A DNA stretch of 50,531 bases. It comes from Theodoxus fluviatilis (Eukaryota > Mollusca > Gastropoda > Cycloneritida > Neritidae). The stretch covers positions 1 through 50,531 of the forward strand of contig JAWQFJ010001814.1 of NCBI GenBank assembly GCA_034096865.1, given 5' to 3'. The notes beneath the pieces are model-generated. The model did no database searches. It was not told where the DNA came from and saw only the letters and a list, made by a program, of their open reading frames with translations. Shown here piece by piece: positions 1 through 39,624 of this stretch. The position numbers and the translations under genes are program-made. Within the stretch, counting starts at the first letter, position 1; every line of letters starts with the position of its first letter.

Positions 1-741
1 ATATGTAGCGACTTTAACGCCAGGACTGGCGACTGGAACATTCATCGCGATCTGGAGGACGAGGATTATAAATTGGGGTGGAATTTCGAAAATTGTCAAT
101 GCCCTGGCAGCATTGTCCACCGTAACTCTCAAGAGCACTGTACCGATCAGTTTGGGAAAATTTTAATTAATTTGTGCAAGATTTACCATCTTTTTATATT
201 GAACGGGAGTTCGAGAGTTGACAAGTCGAGTAACTTGACGTATGTCTCAGAGCACGGCGACAGTGTTATTGATTATGAGCTAGTGTATATAATCAGATCA
301 ATCCTGAAAGTCATTTTCAAAGTCGGGGACAGTGTCCTGAGCACCCATATGCCACTCGAGCTAACTGTTGGCATATATACTACTCCCTATGACAGATCAT
401 CTTCTTCTAGTGAAAGAATAGAAAGAATAAGCAAAAATGCGCAGGAAGTCAAGCACAACCTTGATTCTCCTAAATTCAGGACCTGCGTCGACCATGCGTT
501 ACAACTTTTAAACACCGATGTGGATTTGGCTTTAGACAGCTTTGTTCAAGCACTCCTTTCTAGTGCGCAATGTTTGCAGCTAACTGTTAAACCAGGTCCA
601 AAAAATGAAAGGGTTCCCTCCAAATGGTTTGATGTAGATTGTCGTCGTGCGCTTGCGCAGGCTAAGAAGAGTGGACTGAGATTAGACAGGGAACAATTTG
701 TAAAGATAAGAAACCACTATATACAGAAAACTTATATGTGA
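1..741 (+). pseudogene. LINE ORF2 remnant: AP-type endonuclease domain
   Basis: The frame is open from base 1 to a stop at 739-741. The first residues read SDFNARTGDW, the conserved catalytic motif of APE endonucleases (DFN). Near residues 75-85 GDSVIDYELV matches the SDID-like motif, and STHMPLELTV further on matches the terminal SDH-like motif (here THM). The rest is the linker to the RT. The upstream half of the endonuclease is outside the window. The next domain continues in a different frame, so this is not a working gene. Confidence 0.85.
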
Positions 742-1833
742 TGAAGCAAACAATAAACAGAACCCCAGCTCCCTCCATAGACCTAAAGGACCGGAGAACG
801 TACTTTCATGGTCTTTTTTATCAGAACAAGTGTACAACCCATTATAGTAACGGTGATCCTTTTGTCAAAGATGATAGACGTGATGCACCGATTAGAGAAG
901 AGGAAGTAATGCAGGCTCTCGCAAGAATAAGTCATCAAAAGGCGGCAGGAATTGATGACACTCCTGGGGATTATCTCAAATTTGCGGGAGGATATATATC
1001 CCCATTTCTTGTTTCCCTTTTTAATGTTCTTTTTGAAAGACAGTACTTTCCACAGTGCTGGTGCAAATCTGTTATCATCCTTATACATAAAAGCGGCGAT
1101 AGGTTTTATCCACAAAATTACAGAGGAATGTCATTACTGTGCAGTGTGAGTAAAATGTGTATGTCTGTGTTGACGCAACGCCTACGATGCTGGGCAGAAG
1201 AGGGCAGTAAGTTTTAAACTGAGCAAGCAGGATTCAGGAAGGACCACTCGACCATTGACCATATGTTCACTCTCTTCTCAATAGCAGTCAAGCATGTGTA
1301 TGGTAGTGGTCGTGGGAAGCTCTATGCAGCTTTCGTCGACTACCATAAGGCGTTCGACTCCGTGGACAGATCACGACTCTGGAAGGTTCTATCTGAGGCA
1401 GATATTTCAACCAAGTTCCTTAGAATGCTTCAGGCAGTATACGCACAGGTACAAGCGTGTGTCCGGTGGGATGGTGCTACCACATATTTCTTTGACTGCT
1501 CGGTCGGTGTAAGACAGGGGTCAGTTGAGTCCCGATAGTTTTTGTCTATTTCTTGAATGTGTTGCAAGATATATCCGCAGTCATGGGCGGGATGGCGTGC
1601 AGTTGTTGCCTGGTGCGGCAGAAATCTTCTCCCTTATCTTTGTAGACGATATTGTTCTACTAGCTACAACTCCTGTTGGCCTACAATGTCAGATAGACAG
1701 CCTCGACCATGCATCTCAAGAACTTAGCCTATCCATCAATATTTACATAACTAAAGTCATGGTCTTTCAAAGGGGCGGATTTTTGGGCCGGGGCGAGAGG
1801 TGGTCATTGGGGGTAGGCTGCTGGAGGTTGTAA
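738..1833 (+). pseudogene. LINE ORF2 remnant: reverse transcriptase domain
   Basis: Frame 3 (738-1217) carries the early RT motifs: ISHQKAAGIDDTP, then ILIHKSGDRFYPQNYRGMSL. An in-frame TAA at 1215-1217 interrupts it, and the same frame resumes with EQAGFRKDHSTIDH and FVDYHKAFDSVDRSRLW, the first catalytic aspartate motif. After GVRQG a frameshift near 1520 moves the reading to frame 1, where FVDDIVLLA (FVDD at 1639-1650) is the YADD-type catalytic box. At least two lesions make it non-functional, although all catalytic motifs can still be read. Confidence 0.9.
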
Positions 1834-2641
1834 ATCAGTATAAGTATTTGGGTTTTGTATTTACTACTAGATTGTCTTTTTCTTCCTCTCTTGACAGCCT
1901 GACTAAGAGCAAAACAGAAAACTGAATAGTTGCTGAAGACGATGTGGAATCTCCATACTGCGAATACGGCTTTTTTCCGATTATATGATGCCCAGGTACA
2001 GCCATCCTTACTTTATGGTTCTGAGATGTGGGGACTAGAAAAAAATAGGCTGTATTGAGAAGGCACACATGTTTGCATGCAATATACTTTTTGATGTAAG
2101 TGCAAAAAGTTCGAACATTATGGGTCACGGTGAACTTGGTAGGTATCCCCTGTATATAAATACACTGACCCGAGCGGTGAAATACTGGCTGCGACTGTAT
2201 AAGATGGCTGCTGACAGACTGCCCAAACAAGCCTACACTATGTTACTGAAGAAGAATACAACAGTAAAAATGAACTGAATGCAATCTGTCCAACAATCCC
2301 TATCGAAACTTGGGTTCGGGTATGTTTGGACAAATGGTGGGACTAACAATGAAAAGGGTTTTATCCGGGTGCTAGGACAGATATTGCGTGATTGCTACCG
2401 ACAGGAATGGAGCGTGAACCTTACCGAGAGCGATCAGCTCACGTTATACAGTTCGTTTAAACAGAAGTAAGAATGCAAAAGCTATCTCAATAGTGTGAAT
2501 ATTAAAAAATTTAGGGATGCTTTTGTTTGCTTCCGTCTCCAGAACAACGGTCTCAAATCGAACCAAATAAATTAGCCTAACTCGAGGAAAGAATGTCTAT
2601 TCTGTTCAGAGTATGAAGACGAAAGTCACTTTTTAATGTAA
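1834..2641 (+). pseudogene. LINE ORF2 remnant: C-terminal region with zinc motif
   Basis: The coding trace continues in shifting frames: VVNQYKYLGFVF after 1827, then LYDAQVQPSLLYGSEMWGLE around 1980-2040, which is the usual RT-thumb end of this LINE type. GELGRYPLYINTLTRAVKYW lies near 2130-2190. Near 2588-2641 one frame reads ECLFCSEYEDESHFLM followed by TAA at 2639-2641, a Cys-x2-Cys...His end typical of LINE ORF2 C-termini. Several stops and shifts lie between these blocks. Confidence 0.75.
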
Positions 2642-2665
2642 GATGGGTCGTCGGTCTTAATAAAG

Positions 2666-2708
2666 TCATCAATCAATCAATCAGTCAATCAATCAATCAG
2701 TCAATCAG

Positions 2709-2793
<85 letters not shown>
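2666..2793 (+). repeat. LINE tail (TCAA/TCAG)n running into (TC)n and (AC)n
   Basis: About 75 bp of TCAA units with some TCAG variants follow the AATAAA of the LINE, then (TC)n at 2741-2782 and (AC)n to 2793. A short tandem 3' tail instead of poly(A) is characteristic of several LINE clades. 2794-3002 shows nothing recognisable. Confidence 0.85.
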
Positions 2794-2794
<1 letters not shown>

Positions 2795-3004
2795 CTTGTA
2801 TGCACACACAAGCATCTATGAACGTATGTACCATTATTCATGCCATTCATCGATTATCTATACATACACTCGTGCAAGAATCCTACCTACGTGGTCCCTT
2901 ACTTCTAAGTGGAGGCAGAAAACTTCGAATCAAAACTCCATTTAATCTGCATAGCACAAGTTTTGGAGTAGCATAGTTAACTCGATGTAGGCAAAATTAA
3001 TCGT

Positions 3005-3151
3005 GAGCGCGCGCGCGCGCGCACACACACACACACACAACACACACACACACACGCTCCACACATGCGCGCCCGCGTGCGCACACACACACATACTCGC
3101 GCACGCACGCACAAACACTCATACACATTCACGCACGCTCGCGCACACACT

Positions 3152-3189
<38 letters not shown>

Positions 3190-3290
3190 CCACACATGCG
3201 CACCCGCGTGCGCACACACACACACACTCACGCACGCACGCACAAACACTCATACACATTCAAGCACGCTCGCTCACACACTCACGCACA
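3005..3290. repeat. GC/AC-rich microsatellite containing a 131-bp tandem duplication
   Basis: (GC)n passes into (AC)n with GCAC interruptions. The complex stretch starting GCTCCACACATGCG at 3056 is repeated at 3187 with few changes, a direct period of 131 bp. Open frames here are repeat artefacts (His-Thr runs). 3300-3540 holds nothing I recognise. Confidence 0.85.
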
Positions 3291-3542
3291 ACCCACGCGC
3301 CAAGCCCGCTTATACATTAGCACGCTTAGAATGACGCACGCAGATTATTCAAAGCAGCCTCCAGGCCTTTACGCTGAGTGTTGTGCATGTGAGGGTAGCC
3401 GCTAGTTGCTCCCCTTATCTGCAACCCGTGGTAGCACGACTCATTGTGTTTGCACAACACTGCGCAGCGGGTACAAACCCGAGGTTTGTCCTCGAATGGG
3501 GTGCGTTGCATAGACGTAAAGAAAGCCAAGATCTTGCGAGGA

Positions 3543-3625
3543 ATAGGCCGGTGTCAACATGTGGCAAAATGATGAAAGCGGATGTAACGACAATCAAATG
3601 TTGACACGTGTTGACATCGGCCTAT
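3543..3625. repeat. Short imperfect inverted repeat (hairpin)
   Basis: ATAGGCCGGTGTCAACATGT (3543-3562) pairs with ACGTGTTGACATCGGCCTAT (3606-3625) with two mismatches around a 43-nt loop. Weaker pairing continues outward for about 20 nt on each side. It sits next to a second inverted repeat (3702-4008), so both may belong to one foldback element. Confidence 0.6.
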
Positions 3626-3701
3626 GCCTTGCAAGGCTTCGCATCTATGCCTCGCGTCCCAGATGCCTCGTGACTTTTCGCTACAGATGAAGTGAAAGCA
3701 A

Positions 3702-4008
3702 CGCTGAAATGGTCGTTGTAACCAACATTTCCGGACACTGTACCCGAGTTTTGAAATCTCGGCCTTACAGTCACGTGACTCGCTCGCCCGGTTAGTTATG
3801 CTAAGATGCGGCCGCGTTAATGTATCTGCGTTTGGTGACAAACGTCTTGCTCGGCGATACTGTACTCCATGCACCTTAACGGTCCGCGTGATTCGGGTGT
3901 AATCTTAAGCTAAACGACGTTTATAAATGTCCGTTCTCGCGAGAAATGCCGAGATTTGAAACTCGTGTACAGTGTCCGCAAATGTTGGCTACAAGGACCA
4001 TTTCAGCG
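3702..4008. repeat. Inverted repeat, 62-bp arms (foldback or MITE-like remnant)
   Basis: The left arm 3702-3763 and right arm 3948-4008 are reverse complements apart from five substitutions and one indel, separated by 184 bp. No target-site duplication or terminal motif identifies a transposon superfamily. 4010-4640 has no gene or repeat that I recognise. Confidence 0.65.
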
Positions 4009-4710
4009 CAAGCAACATGATTCAGCTTCATGTATTGGCGTTGAAATGATCGAATTACTCGAACAGTTCGTGAGGCTAAGAAAAACAAAACCAATCCCGC
4101 GTTGAACCTTCAAGGTGTGACTCAAGCTATCCCGTATAAAAGCAGTCAGTAAGCAGAATTATGGTGTAATTGCATCAGATCACCTTACCTTGTGCCGTGC
4201 AGTCGTCAGCAGAGTGGGGGTTTTCTGAGAAGAGGAACAAGTGGATTTTCCAAGTAAAGGGGGAAGCAACTCGTGGATGTTCTCCGGACAACCGTTAAGA
4301 GTAGTGTCCCTTTATATGCTGTTGATGGTGGTGAACTCTCTTCATAATACAGAAAACATCCAATCATTCAGTTCTAGCTTCAAGGGGAGATCAGACTGAA
4401 AATTATGGCAGTTTGATTCTAATAGGGTGATAGTACATTCGAAACTACAGAGGAGGGCATGCACCTTGCAGTAAGTCAGTCTCGTCCTGGTGTTAAACGG
4501 AACGTGCTGATAAGAAACGGCTCATGGCTTATTGTTCACAGTATCTGCAGGGAATGCTCCATGTGTCGACTGGACGTGCGGTAGTAGCGAGTGCCTGCAG
4601 GTTCCCAGTCAGCTACGTTCATGTACGGTAGAGCTCGTGTGATATGAGGGCCGAATCGCACCATATCAAACCACCTCCCACCACGCTATCTAGCCAGCCA
4701 GCCACTTACA

Positions 4711-4715
<5 letters not shown>

Positions 4716-4791
<76 letters not shown>

Positions 4792-4835
4792 ACACACACA
4801 CATACACTCACATACATACGGACGGACGGACGGAC
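4716..4835. repeat. (GA)n-(CA)n-(GGAC)n compound microsatellite
   Basis: About 72 bp of GA, then CA with interruptions, then four GGAC units at 4819-4835. 4840-5470 shows no gene or clear repeat. Confidence 0.9.
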
Positions 4836-5481
4836 AAACTGACAAACTTTAATCGTAACTAAAAGAGACGTATGACAATGTATTTATAACACCACGTTTT
4901 CAGAACTCGGTGCTGCAGTAGTCAAGAACTTTTGCCGTAATGTTCCATCTAGCTATCTAGGGGAAAGTAAAATTCTAGTAAAGAAATAAGCAATCTAAAT
5001 AGTGCACCGGGTACACAGCACAGGGAAGTTTATCTTTGCTTATTCTGCACTGATGCGTGTGCCATATTTGCAGACGCTGACGTCATATGACAGGTGTCTC
5101 TTTGTTCTTTGCATTGTTATCAGCAGTCTCTTTCCAATCATGAAGGTGTGCGCACATCTACGAGATCTGGCAGCTGGTTCAATGCAGTTTTCCTGTGTAT
5201 AACCACTCCCACGGCTACCCGATACAGCGCTATCTACCCAAAGTACGTATCAGGTTTGTGTCGGGTATGTGTGTCGGGCTGCCTTCTTTTGGCAGGGTTA
5301 GAATAGGTCGTGATACCATTTAGTATACTTGCAATCCTGAACTGTTCTCAGAAGATTCGATGTGAGCATGCTGTGTGTGCTCCACCTTACGGTCCTCAAC
5401 ATTCTTCTGTGAAAGCACGCTGGAGATGAGGCTACTGTGGTATGATTGTTTTCACCCAACTGGTAGGGTGTGTGTATCTCT

Positions 5482-5485
5482 TCTG

Positions 5486-5530
<45 letters not shown>
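5482..5530. repeat. (GT)n microsatellite
   Basis: Uninterrupted GT followed by GCGT variants. Confidence 0.9.
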
Positions 5531-5532
<2 letters not shown>

Positions 5533-5684
5533 CGTGCGTGCGTGTGTGCTTGTGTGTGCACTGTGGCAGCTGGGAGTTGGAGGAAGGAACACGGAAATGG
5601 GGAGAGGGAGGGAGCAGATGTGTTTGTGTGTATGTTAGGTGCATGTCCGCCATTTCCCTCCGTTTTCCGTGTGTGTGTCCCTGT

Positions 5685-5812
5685 CTGTCTCTCCATCCGT
5701 CCGTCCGTCTGTCCCTCCATCCCTCCCTCTATTTGTCCGTCCGTACGTCCATCCGTCCGTCCGTCTGTCCGGCCGGCCGGCCGCCGTCCTGCCTGTCTGC
5801 CTGCCTGTCTGT

Positions 5813-5861
<49 letters not shown>

Positions 5862-5883
5862 TGCCTGCCTGCCTGTCTGCATG

Positions 5884-5919
<36 letters not shown>

Positions 5920-5920
5920 T
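5685..5920. repeat. (TCCG/TCCA)n-(CTGC/CTGT)n-(TC)n compound tetranucleotide array
   Basis: CCGT/CCAT units pass through GGCC and then CTGC/CTGT units into a pure TC run at 5885-5919. It is open in several frames on both strands, but only as Ser/Pro/Cys or Arg/Gln repeat peptides. 5921-6241 holds nothing recognised. Confidence 0.9.
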
Positions 5921-6241
5921 TAGTTCAGTACGGCATGACTGAACTCTTGTGATGAACATAACATAAACAATACCAGCTTTTACCATGTCGTTTATTTACG
6001 AATTGCCTCCTGTAAATTGCAATCGTGTTGGGAAGCATTTTGCAAGCATGACAACACGGAAGAAAGCTAAGCCACCAAAGTTAGTGTCAATGGGTAAGAT
6101 TTTATACTAGCCAAACTGTTAGTGTTATTTTAATTTCCTGCTAACTCTTTTGACTTGCTCATGTCTACCCCCCCCCCAAGTGGTTTATTACTATATGATT
6201 TTGGATTTGAAATGTCGTCCCTTTTGTTCGAAGTCTTTAAC

Positions 6242-6312
6242 CCGAGACGTCCAACTCCCACCTGATTGCATTATTTATTTTTGCCCCAAGAAACTTGACG
6301 AGATGTTTCTTG
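6242..6312 (+). repeat. 71-bp direct repeat, copy 1, with stem-loop
   Basis: It matches 7195-7265 at 69 of 71 positions in the same orientation. It ends with a perfect 8-bp stem, CAAGAAAC (6287-6294) and GTTTCTTG (6305-6312), around a 10-nt loop. The two copies bracket exon 1 of the channel gene at a distance of 953 bp. Confidence 0.9.
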
Positions 6313-6319
6313 CCCTGGC

Positions 6320-6585
6320 CTAATAAAGGGAGGTAAGTCGTGGCAGCCTAGCTGGCTAGGTAGCCAAGCCGATGCTGGAAGGGGGAAGCGCGTCTGACCA
6401 GTCGATACGAGCGCCGTGTGGCATTATGCTGGCACCGTGAGGCTACGTCAGACGCCTTCAAGAGTAGTCTTGGATTGCAGGTATCTCCACGGCAGCAACC
6501 TTCTCCGGCTGCCGCCGCTGTTGCGGCTGTGGCACCGTCGGCAAAAGCGAGCGTGCAGATTGCCTGAGCTCGATCGCCATGCACG
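6320..6585 (+). promoter_or_regulatory. CpG-rich putative promoter and 5' UTR of the K+ channel gene
   Basis: The sequence just upstream of the first coding exon is clearly richer in G, C and CpG than its AT-rich surroundings, which suits a TATA-less promoter and 5' UTR. No TATA box or defined start is visible. An ATG at 6579 lies 7 nt before the coding ATG and out of frame (see the uORF entry). Confidence 0.4.
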
Positions 6586-34129
<27,544 letters not shown>

Positions 34130-37100
34130 GCAGTTACCTCCCCTGCAACCGTGTAGGCGCAGGAGTTGCCTCCCTTGTACCACTGCAAGAATGGGAGCAG
34201 CATTCTGCCGACCGACACAGATGGCGTAAGAAATGTCTCACCTGCAATGGCACTGGTTCAGTGGAGGCATATAAATCCCTTTCAGAAGGGATGGCTGCCT
34301 CCCATGCAGCTGTGTTGCAGGTAGGCTGTGAGCAGTTGGCACTTAATGGGATGACTGACCTACGAGTCCCATGACCACTCCTGTGTCCCCATGCTGTTTG
34401 TCTGTCTAGTTGGGCAACTACCTTCTGTCTCGCTATTTGGCTGTGGATTAGTACCACTAGGAAAACAACTTTTTGGGTAGAGTTTAGTTGTCATTGATGA
34501 TTTGCTTTGGGATCAAAAGACGGGACCTGGATGATAGTTCTGTAGGCAGTGTGTGTTTGCCAGTCATCGCAGACAGCGGAGCAGAGAAAGATTGGCTGTC
34601 CACTTTCACGTCTTGGTAGTCAGTTTCTTTCAGAATGCGGAAAGATTAATTTTCAATCCATTCTAGAAGAAAAAAAAGAGAAAAACACCCACCTCCTCTC
34701 TTTTGGAGTATTAGTGTGCTGTCATGCTTCTGCAGTTATTATTCCCCAAGAACCAGTCGATCCAAATCACAGCAGTTATGGAAATCACTGCCGAAACCAC
34801 CTGACTTTCCCCAGTCCTCCAAGACTATCCTCACCTTACTCTCTCCATTTAAATCCATCGTCTGTCTCCAGTTTTGGAGGAACAGGTTGGTGCCATCATG
34901 TCAAACATTGAAAGCTTGAAAACTAAGAGTGTATAGTTTATAAGATGACATTTAAAACATTCATAAGCCACACAGCTCTAAGTTTTAGAGCAGGACAGCC
35001 GTCTGGTCCGTCCTGGATCTTCAGATTTAGTAATAGTTATTTTCAAAGCTGCTATAAAAGTTATGTTTCATGTCTCAGAGTGGTCAAAGTACATAATAGA
35101 AGAGTATATATGTATTTTCAAATCTTAGCTTTCTGGTCACATTTGTGGCTTGCATCAAATGCTTGTGATTTGTTATGGAGTACAAACACCACATTGTTCC
35201 TAATCGAACATGGCCACAAAACAAAGAAGAAGTGAAAATATGAAAAGCATAAAACTGTGCATGAATCTTGAAATGCAAAAAGAAGTGCATGATTGATATT
35301 ACCAGTCTGAGGGATTGCAGAGAAGATGCTGGAGGCTTTGCAAATAATTATGTCCTGTGCTTTTAGTGCTTCTAGACCAGTGCATCAACACTTATGAGAG
35401 AGGTAGTCCACTGACAATGATATTTTGTCTGTTTTGTCATTTTGTCTTCTGGATTTGCACAGAAAGGTACACTAATTACCCATGAAAATTCCACAATCCT
35501 GAACAGCTATGCTACATGCATCAGTATGGATGGATAGAGCCATCCTTGCAAGACTGTTATCCCACAACTCCCACCCCCACTACATGTACTCTACCTCCTC
35601 CACTCTCAGTCTCTGAGGTGCTTTCCTGTCTTTCACTTGTGCTTTGTTGATGTTGAAGTGCAAATTGTTTTGCGATTATTTTCTGAGTTATGCTTCAACA
35701 GAGAATGGCACCAGTTTTTAAGTGAGGTTTCCCATCCTCAAACTTTGGAGGATGAAGAAAACCGGACAGATCAGATGAACAGGGTCCAGAACCCCTAGAT
35801 GCTTGCCTTACATGGCAGCCACGTTCCTCTGTCTGGTTGCTGTTCCAAAGCAATTGTATTTTCTGGCCAACACATGCATGTACATCCATTTTATTGGCTA
35901 CAATCCGTTTCTCATGATGGAAGTCCATTCACTGATACTAAAGTCCAGTTCACCAGTTTTGACAGTCAGTACCTATTGGTGTTTCCTCCCCCCTCCATCC
36001 CCCACCCCCAACCCCCTCCCCCAACCTCCTCAGTTGCCCAAGTCCAGAGTTCTTAAGATCATATAGTCCAAGACGATGCCATGCACTTGCATGGGTTCTT
36101 GCAGTTTGCAAGCTGAAGCAATAACTACATAACCATGAACAAAGTATCTTTGCAGGTGATATTTTGCATGTTGATTTATACATTATTTTGCTATTTTAGC
36201 TAACATTTCACTGGAGGCTATTTCTGTGTGCTCCTGATACCCCCTGCCCAGTCAAATTTTGCTGTGTACATGGGTGTTTTGTGTTTGTAAATGGAAGTCC
36301 AGTGTCACTGAAGTCCAGTTTTCCTCCAAAAAGCTGCTGTAATGGATTGTGATAAGTCTTCAGGGCTAAGTGGGTTTAATAATGAATGCCGTCATCCCCA
36401 CACCTTGAACTGACTCAAATAATAGTCCATACAGTGATAGGACCTGTGCCATCTCCCCACAGGCTTCGGCTTTTCCACACGTTACTCAACTCGTCTGGCC
36501 TTAGTGGTGATGTGCACAGCACCACAGCTACGATGGTGGCATCACTCTGCCAGGCTTTGCTTCCTTCACTGGGAGTTTTATTCTTGTCTACATTTGTATA
36601 TGCTGCAGATTTAAAAAGCTATTATGATGTGGAGATAAAGTGATTGACATGAACAGTTGTGCAATAGTGGCTAAATCTCCAGAAATGTGCAATTCGCACA
36701 TTGTTAAGGACACATGTGCACCCTCAGAACAATTTCAGCTAATGCTAATCTGCCTGCCACTGATGCTAATGAGTAACGCATGACTGCAGTATGGGGAGTC
36801 TATAGGGTTGGCATGATCAGATGCCATTCCACTTGGCACTGCAAGTCCTCTTGTCTCTATGGCTCAACTACATAGGTCTTGAAATTGCAGTGAAGTCCTA
36901 AGCAAACAAGGCATATAGTTGCAATTTTTCCCTCCCTCCTTCCTTGATGTAGTAACAGATGTATTTGTAGTGCTAGATTATGGTTTTCTGACTTCTGTCA
37001 CTATGCGGTATTAATGCTTTAACATTCCTTCCATTTCACCTGTTATTGTAACTGCATACATAGTGTTTGTAGCTCTACAAAGTACTTTTCCCCCTTTAAT

Positions 37101-37395
37101 ACCTGTTTGCATGGAGTTTAGTCAAGATTAAATTGCTCTAAATACCTGTACATTTGATATGTTTTGTGTATCTGTATGTTGAATCTATGTGTACATTTGA
37201 TTTATATAAAAAGCAGTTCAATTTTCCATATGGTTGTGCAAGTCATGTATTTTCATCCTTTAAATGTGTGTAAATTTGTGACATAATGTACAATTTTGCA
37301 TAATTGCTCTTCAAGGTGGCAAATCATTGTTGTCAAAGTATTTTTATTGCCGTTTTTTCTTGTTGAAGTGTAATTAAAGAAGTGATAACTCAAGA
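34130..37395 (+). other. Probable 3' UTR of the K+ channel gene
   Basis: After the TGA there is 3.2 kb without other exons. The first good end signal on the + strand is ATTAAA at 37373-37378; AATAAA also occurs at 37888-37893. C-rich stretches lie near 35565-35600 and 35990-36030. The length is inferred, as no transcript data exist here. Confidence 0.4.
37373..37378 (+). terminator. Candidate poly(A) signal (ATTAAA), channel gene
   Basis: First near-canonical signal downstream of the stop codon with a following GT-rich stretch. The alternative is AATAAA at 37888. Confidence 0.35.
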
Positions 37396-37399
37396 GCTG

Positions 37400-38450
37400 T
37401 GATGTCTCATGTCAACACAGAAAAGCACAGGAAGGCACTTGCAATGCACATGCAAAAGACAAGTCTATTGAGCAATACTAGCAAGATGTAGATCCACCCA
37501 CTCGCAGATTTGTAACCATGAGCACATTTCATAGGCAAGGTGCATGCCTAGAGGGCTAGCTGAGGGCGAGCAAGATGTCTAAGAAACAGCCAATCATCAA
37601 TTGGCAAGGCAGAAGTCCAAAGGACTTGGCCGCGTCCTGACGCAAGAGTTGGTGAAGTTGCCGATAGATGAAATAACTGACGATACAGACATCACAGCAG
37701 ATTTTCACTTGATAGAACATACCATGGTGACATTTTGAATGGCATGGGAACTTTTTCAATGTAAAGAAAGCAACCTGGGTTCAACTGTAGACTATTTTGT
37801 CGAAAATGTTGTGCCTCGATACACTTAGATCAATTCAAGGGTCATAATTCAGAGAGTGGACTTGTACCGTCCTTCATGTATGCAAACAATAAAATACATT
37901 TCGACAAAGTTTGTCCAGAAAGAGCCTATGCACATACTCCTCAAAATATACAAATGAACACTCAAACTGTAAATACTTTCATGTAAGTTCACTTTTCCAT
38001 TCTTGGACAGTAAGATGTACATTACAGGCATTGCCGTCTAACAGCGGCAACCCTATTGGCACAGGCTCCACCATTTTGGTTCATCCGGGCCTCTGCAGCG
38101 AGACGCAGTGAGAGACCTCCGGAGCTACCTCAGTCACCCTCCTTCACAGCGAGTGCTTTCCTTGTGAGCGAGACAACATAGACAACACCTAACCCTTGAG
38201 TTTCTCTCAAGATTTCTTGCCTAAGAAATGCGCCCATCCCTCAATGGAGGAGTAACAGAAAGCACTGCATGGGGGGAAAATAATTACATGTACATATATT
38301 CCTATTGCAATATAAAAACACACACCACTTTTTTATGTAATGACATCACAATGTAAACATGATTTTGCAGGTGCATGGTAAATAATGCAAACATTAACTC
38401 AACAGAAAACATGCATCAAAACCCTTGAAATCATTAATGCATAAACAAGT
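37400..38450. other. Interval between convergent genes
   Basis: No coding or repeat feature recognised. It separates the two inferred 3' ends. Confidence 0.5.
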
Positions 38451-38469
38451 CTTTTTTATCAGAGCTGCT

Positions 38470-38475
38470 TTTATT
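38470..38475 (-). terminator. Candidate poly(A) signal (AATAAA), MNAT1
   Basis: TTTATT on the + strand reads AATAAA on the minus strand, about 1.03 kb after the MNAT1 stop. It implies a 3' UTR over 38455-39503. Confidence 0.4.
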
Positions 38476-39503
38476 AAAATCTGGGAAGATGTTCACTTAC
38501 AATGATATGTAATGTGCAATGACAAAAATCAAAAACGTTTTGTTTTCATGGAGAGCATCTACTCAGGCTTTCTCATTCATATTCACCCTTTCAGTGCTGC
38601 ATGTCAAACACATCTGTCACTCAGTCAAGAAGATCATTAGTCATCCATACACATGGGTTACAATTTACATATATGATACAATTTTAGGTTTAGATGCTAT
38701 GCTAAATGGTGTATGTATGCATCAACTCTCACAAAGCCCTCAACACTGTTCATAACCAAATTCCTACAAGCCATTCCTATATGATGACAGCTATGCACAG
38801 GCACATACACAAACAAGTATGCCAATATCCGCCCAAGCCCACATATCTGTACACCCGCATGTTGCAAACACTCGCTCACTCACTCAGCTACAAGATCACA
38901 TCCAAAATGTTGAAAAGCACAGAGGCTCGAGGCTTCATCACACACACAGTTTTGTAATGGCTTTGCATCTGTAGGAGTGCCACAGATTTCCCTGAACAAT
39001 CCTATCCTCTAAGAGCGAGACAGAGAGAGCCCCTAACGCACAAAAACATTGCACATCTACACAAAACTGCCTTCATGCTTTTGAGAGGTGGAGGCAGCCT
39101 CAGGCTTCACTAATGCCTCCAGTTCCAACTCCAGTCCTCATCGATGGCAGTGCCCTGATCCAGCATCCTGCAGCAGCTGGTGCAACTGCCTGTTATCCAA
39201 GATTCCAGTCTTTCCAGGTCGCCAATCTTGGCACAGTTGTCTCCCAGGCAGCTGACGCCCACACTCGTCTTTATCCATGCCTATGTTTCCAACACTAGTC
39301 CTCTTCAGTGGCACGCTGCCTATAGCCAGTGGTCCAGTCTCCTGCAGATGTTGGTGCATGGGCCCATCATCCAAGTCTTACAACCATTCCAATTTGACGT
39401 CCATCTTGGCAAAGCTGTATTCAAACCTCCAATGTCCATCTCCATCAGTCCTACCCAACACCCACCCCCCAAGCCCCACCCCTCTCTTAGGCGTCTGTTC
39501 CTG

Positions 39504-39624
39504 TCAGTCCCCCATGAAAAGCAGTCCATTGAGGGCGTCGTGCAGGGCACGTTGACAGGCCACGTGGCTCTCAAAGCCTCCTGCCAGGGCATCAGGCTTC
39601 TTCCTCTGTATGTGCTGCACATAG
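39504..39624 (-). CDS. MNAT1: MNAT1 terminal exon
   Basis: It codes [20 protein letters not shown] and [20 protein letters not shown], then TGA at 39504-39506; it matches the [20 protein letters not shown] end of human MAT1. Confidence 0.95.

Larger units (their letters stand above)
1..2741 (+). mobile_element. Decayed non-LTR retrotransposon (LINE), 5' end cut by the window edge
   Basis: The order of parts is that of an APE-type LINE: endonuclease remnant, reverse transcriptase, a long C-terminal region ending in a Cys-Cys-His-type motif, a short 3' UTR with AATAAA at 2659-2664, and a (TCAA)n tail from about 2668. The reading frame is broken at 738-741 (frameshift), 1215-1217 (in-frame TAA), about 1520 (frameshift), about 1800 and again after 1925, so the copy is dead. 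Similar ORF2 ends are common in mollusc and cnidarian LINEs, but I cannot assign the clade safely. It lies upstream of the channel gene, so it is probably intergenic. Confidence 0.9.

Noticed and set aside
5298..5882. 194-codon minus-strand frame rich in Gly/Arg/Gln
   Set aside because: Driven by the CTGC/TCCG tetranucleotide array.
39320..39622. 100-codon minus-strand open frame over the last MNAT1 exon
   Set aside because: It is a shifted frame; the frame matching MAT1 stops at 39504.
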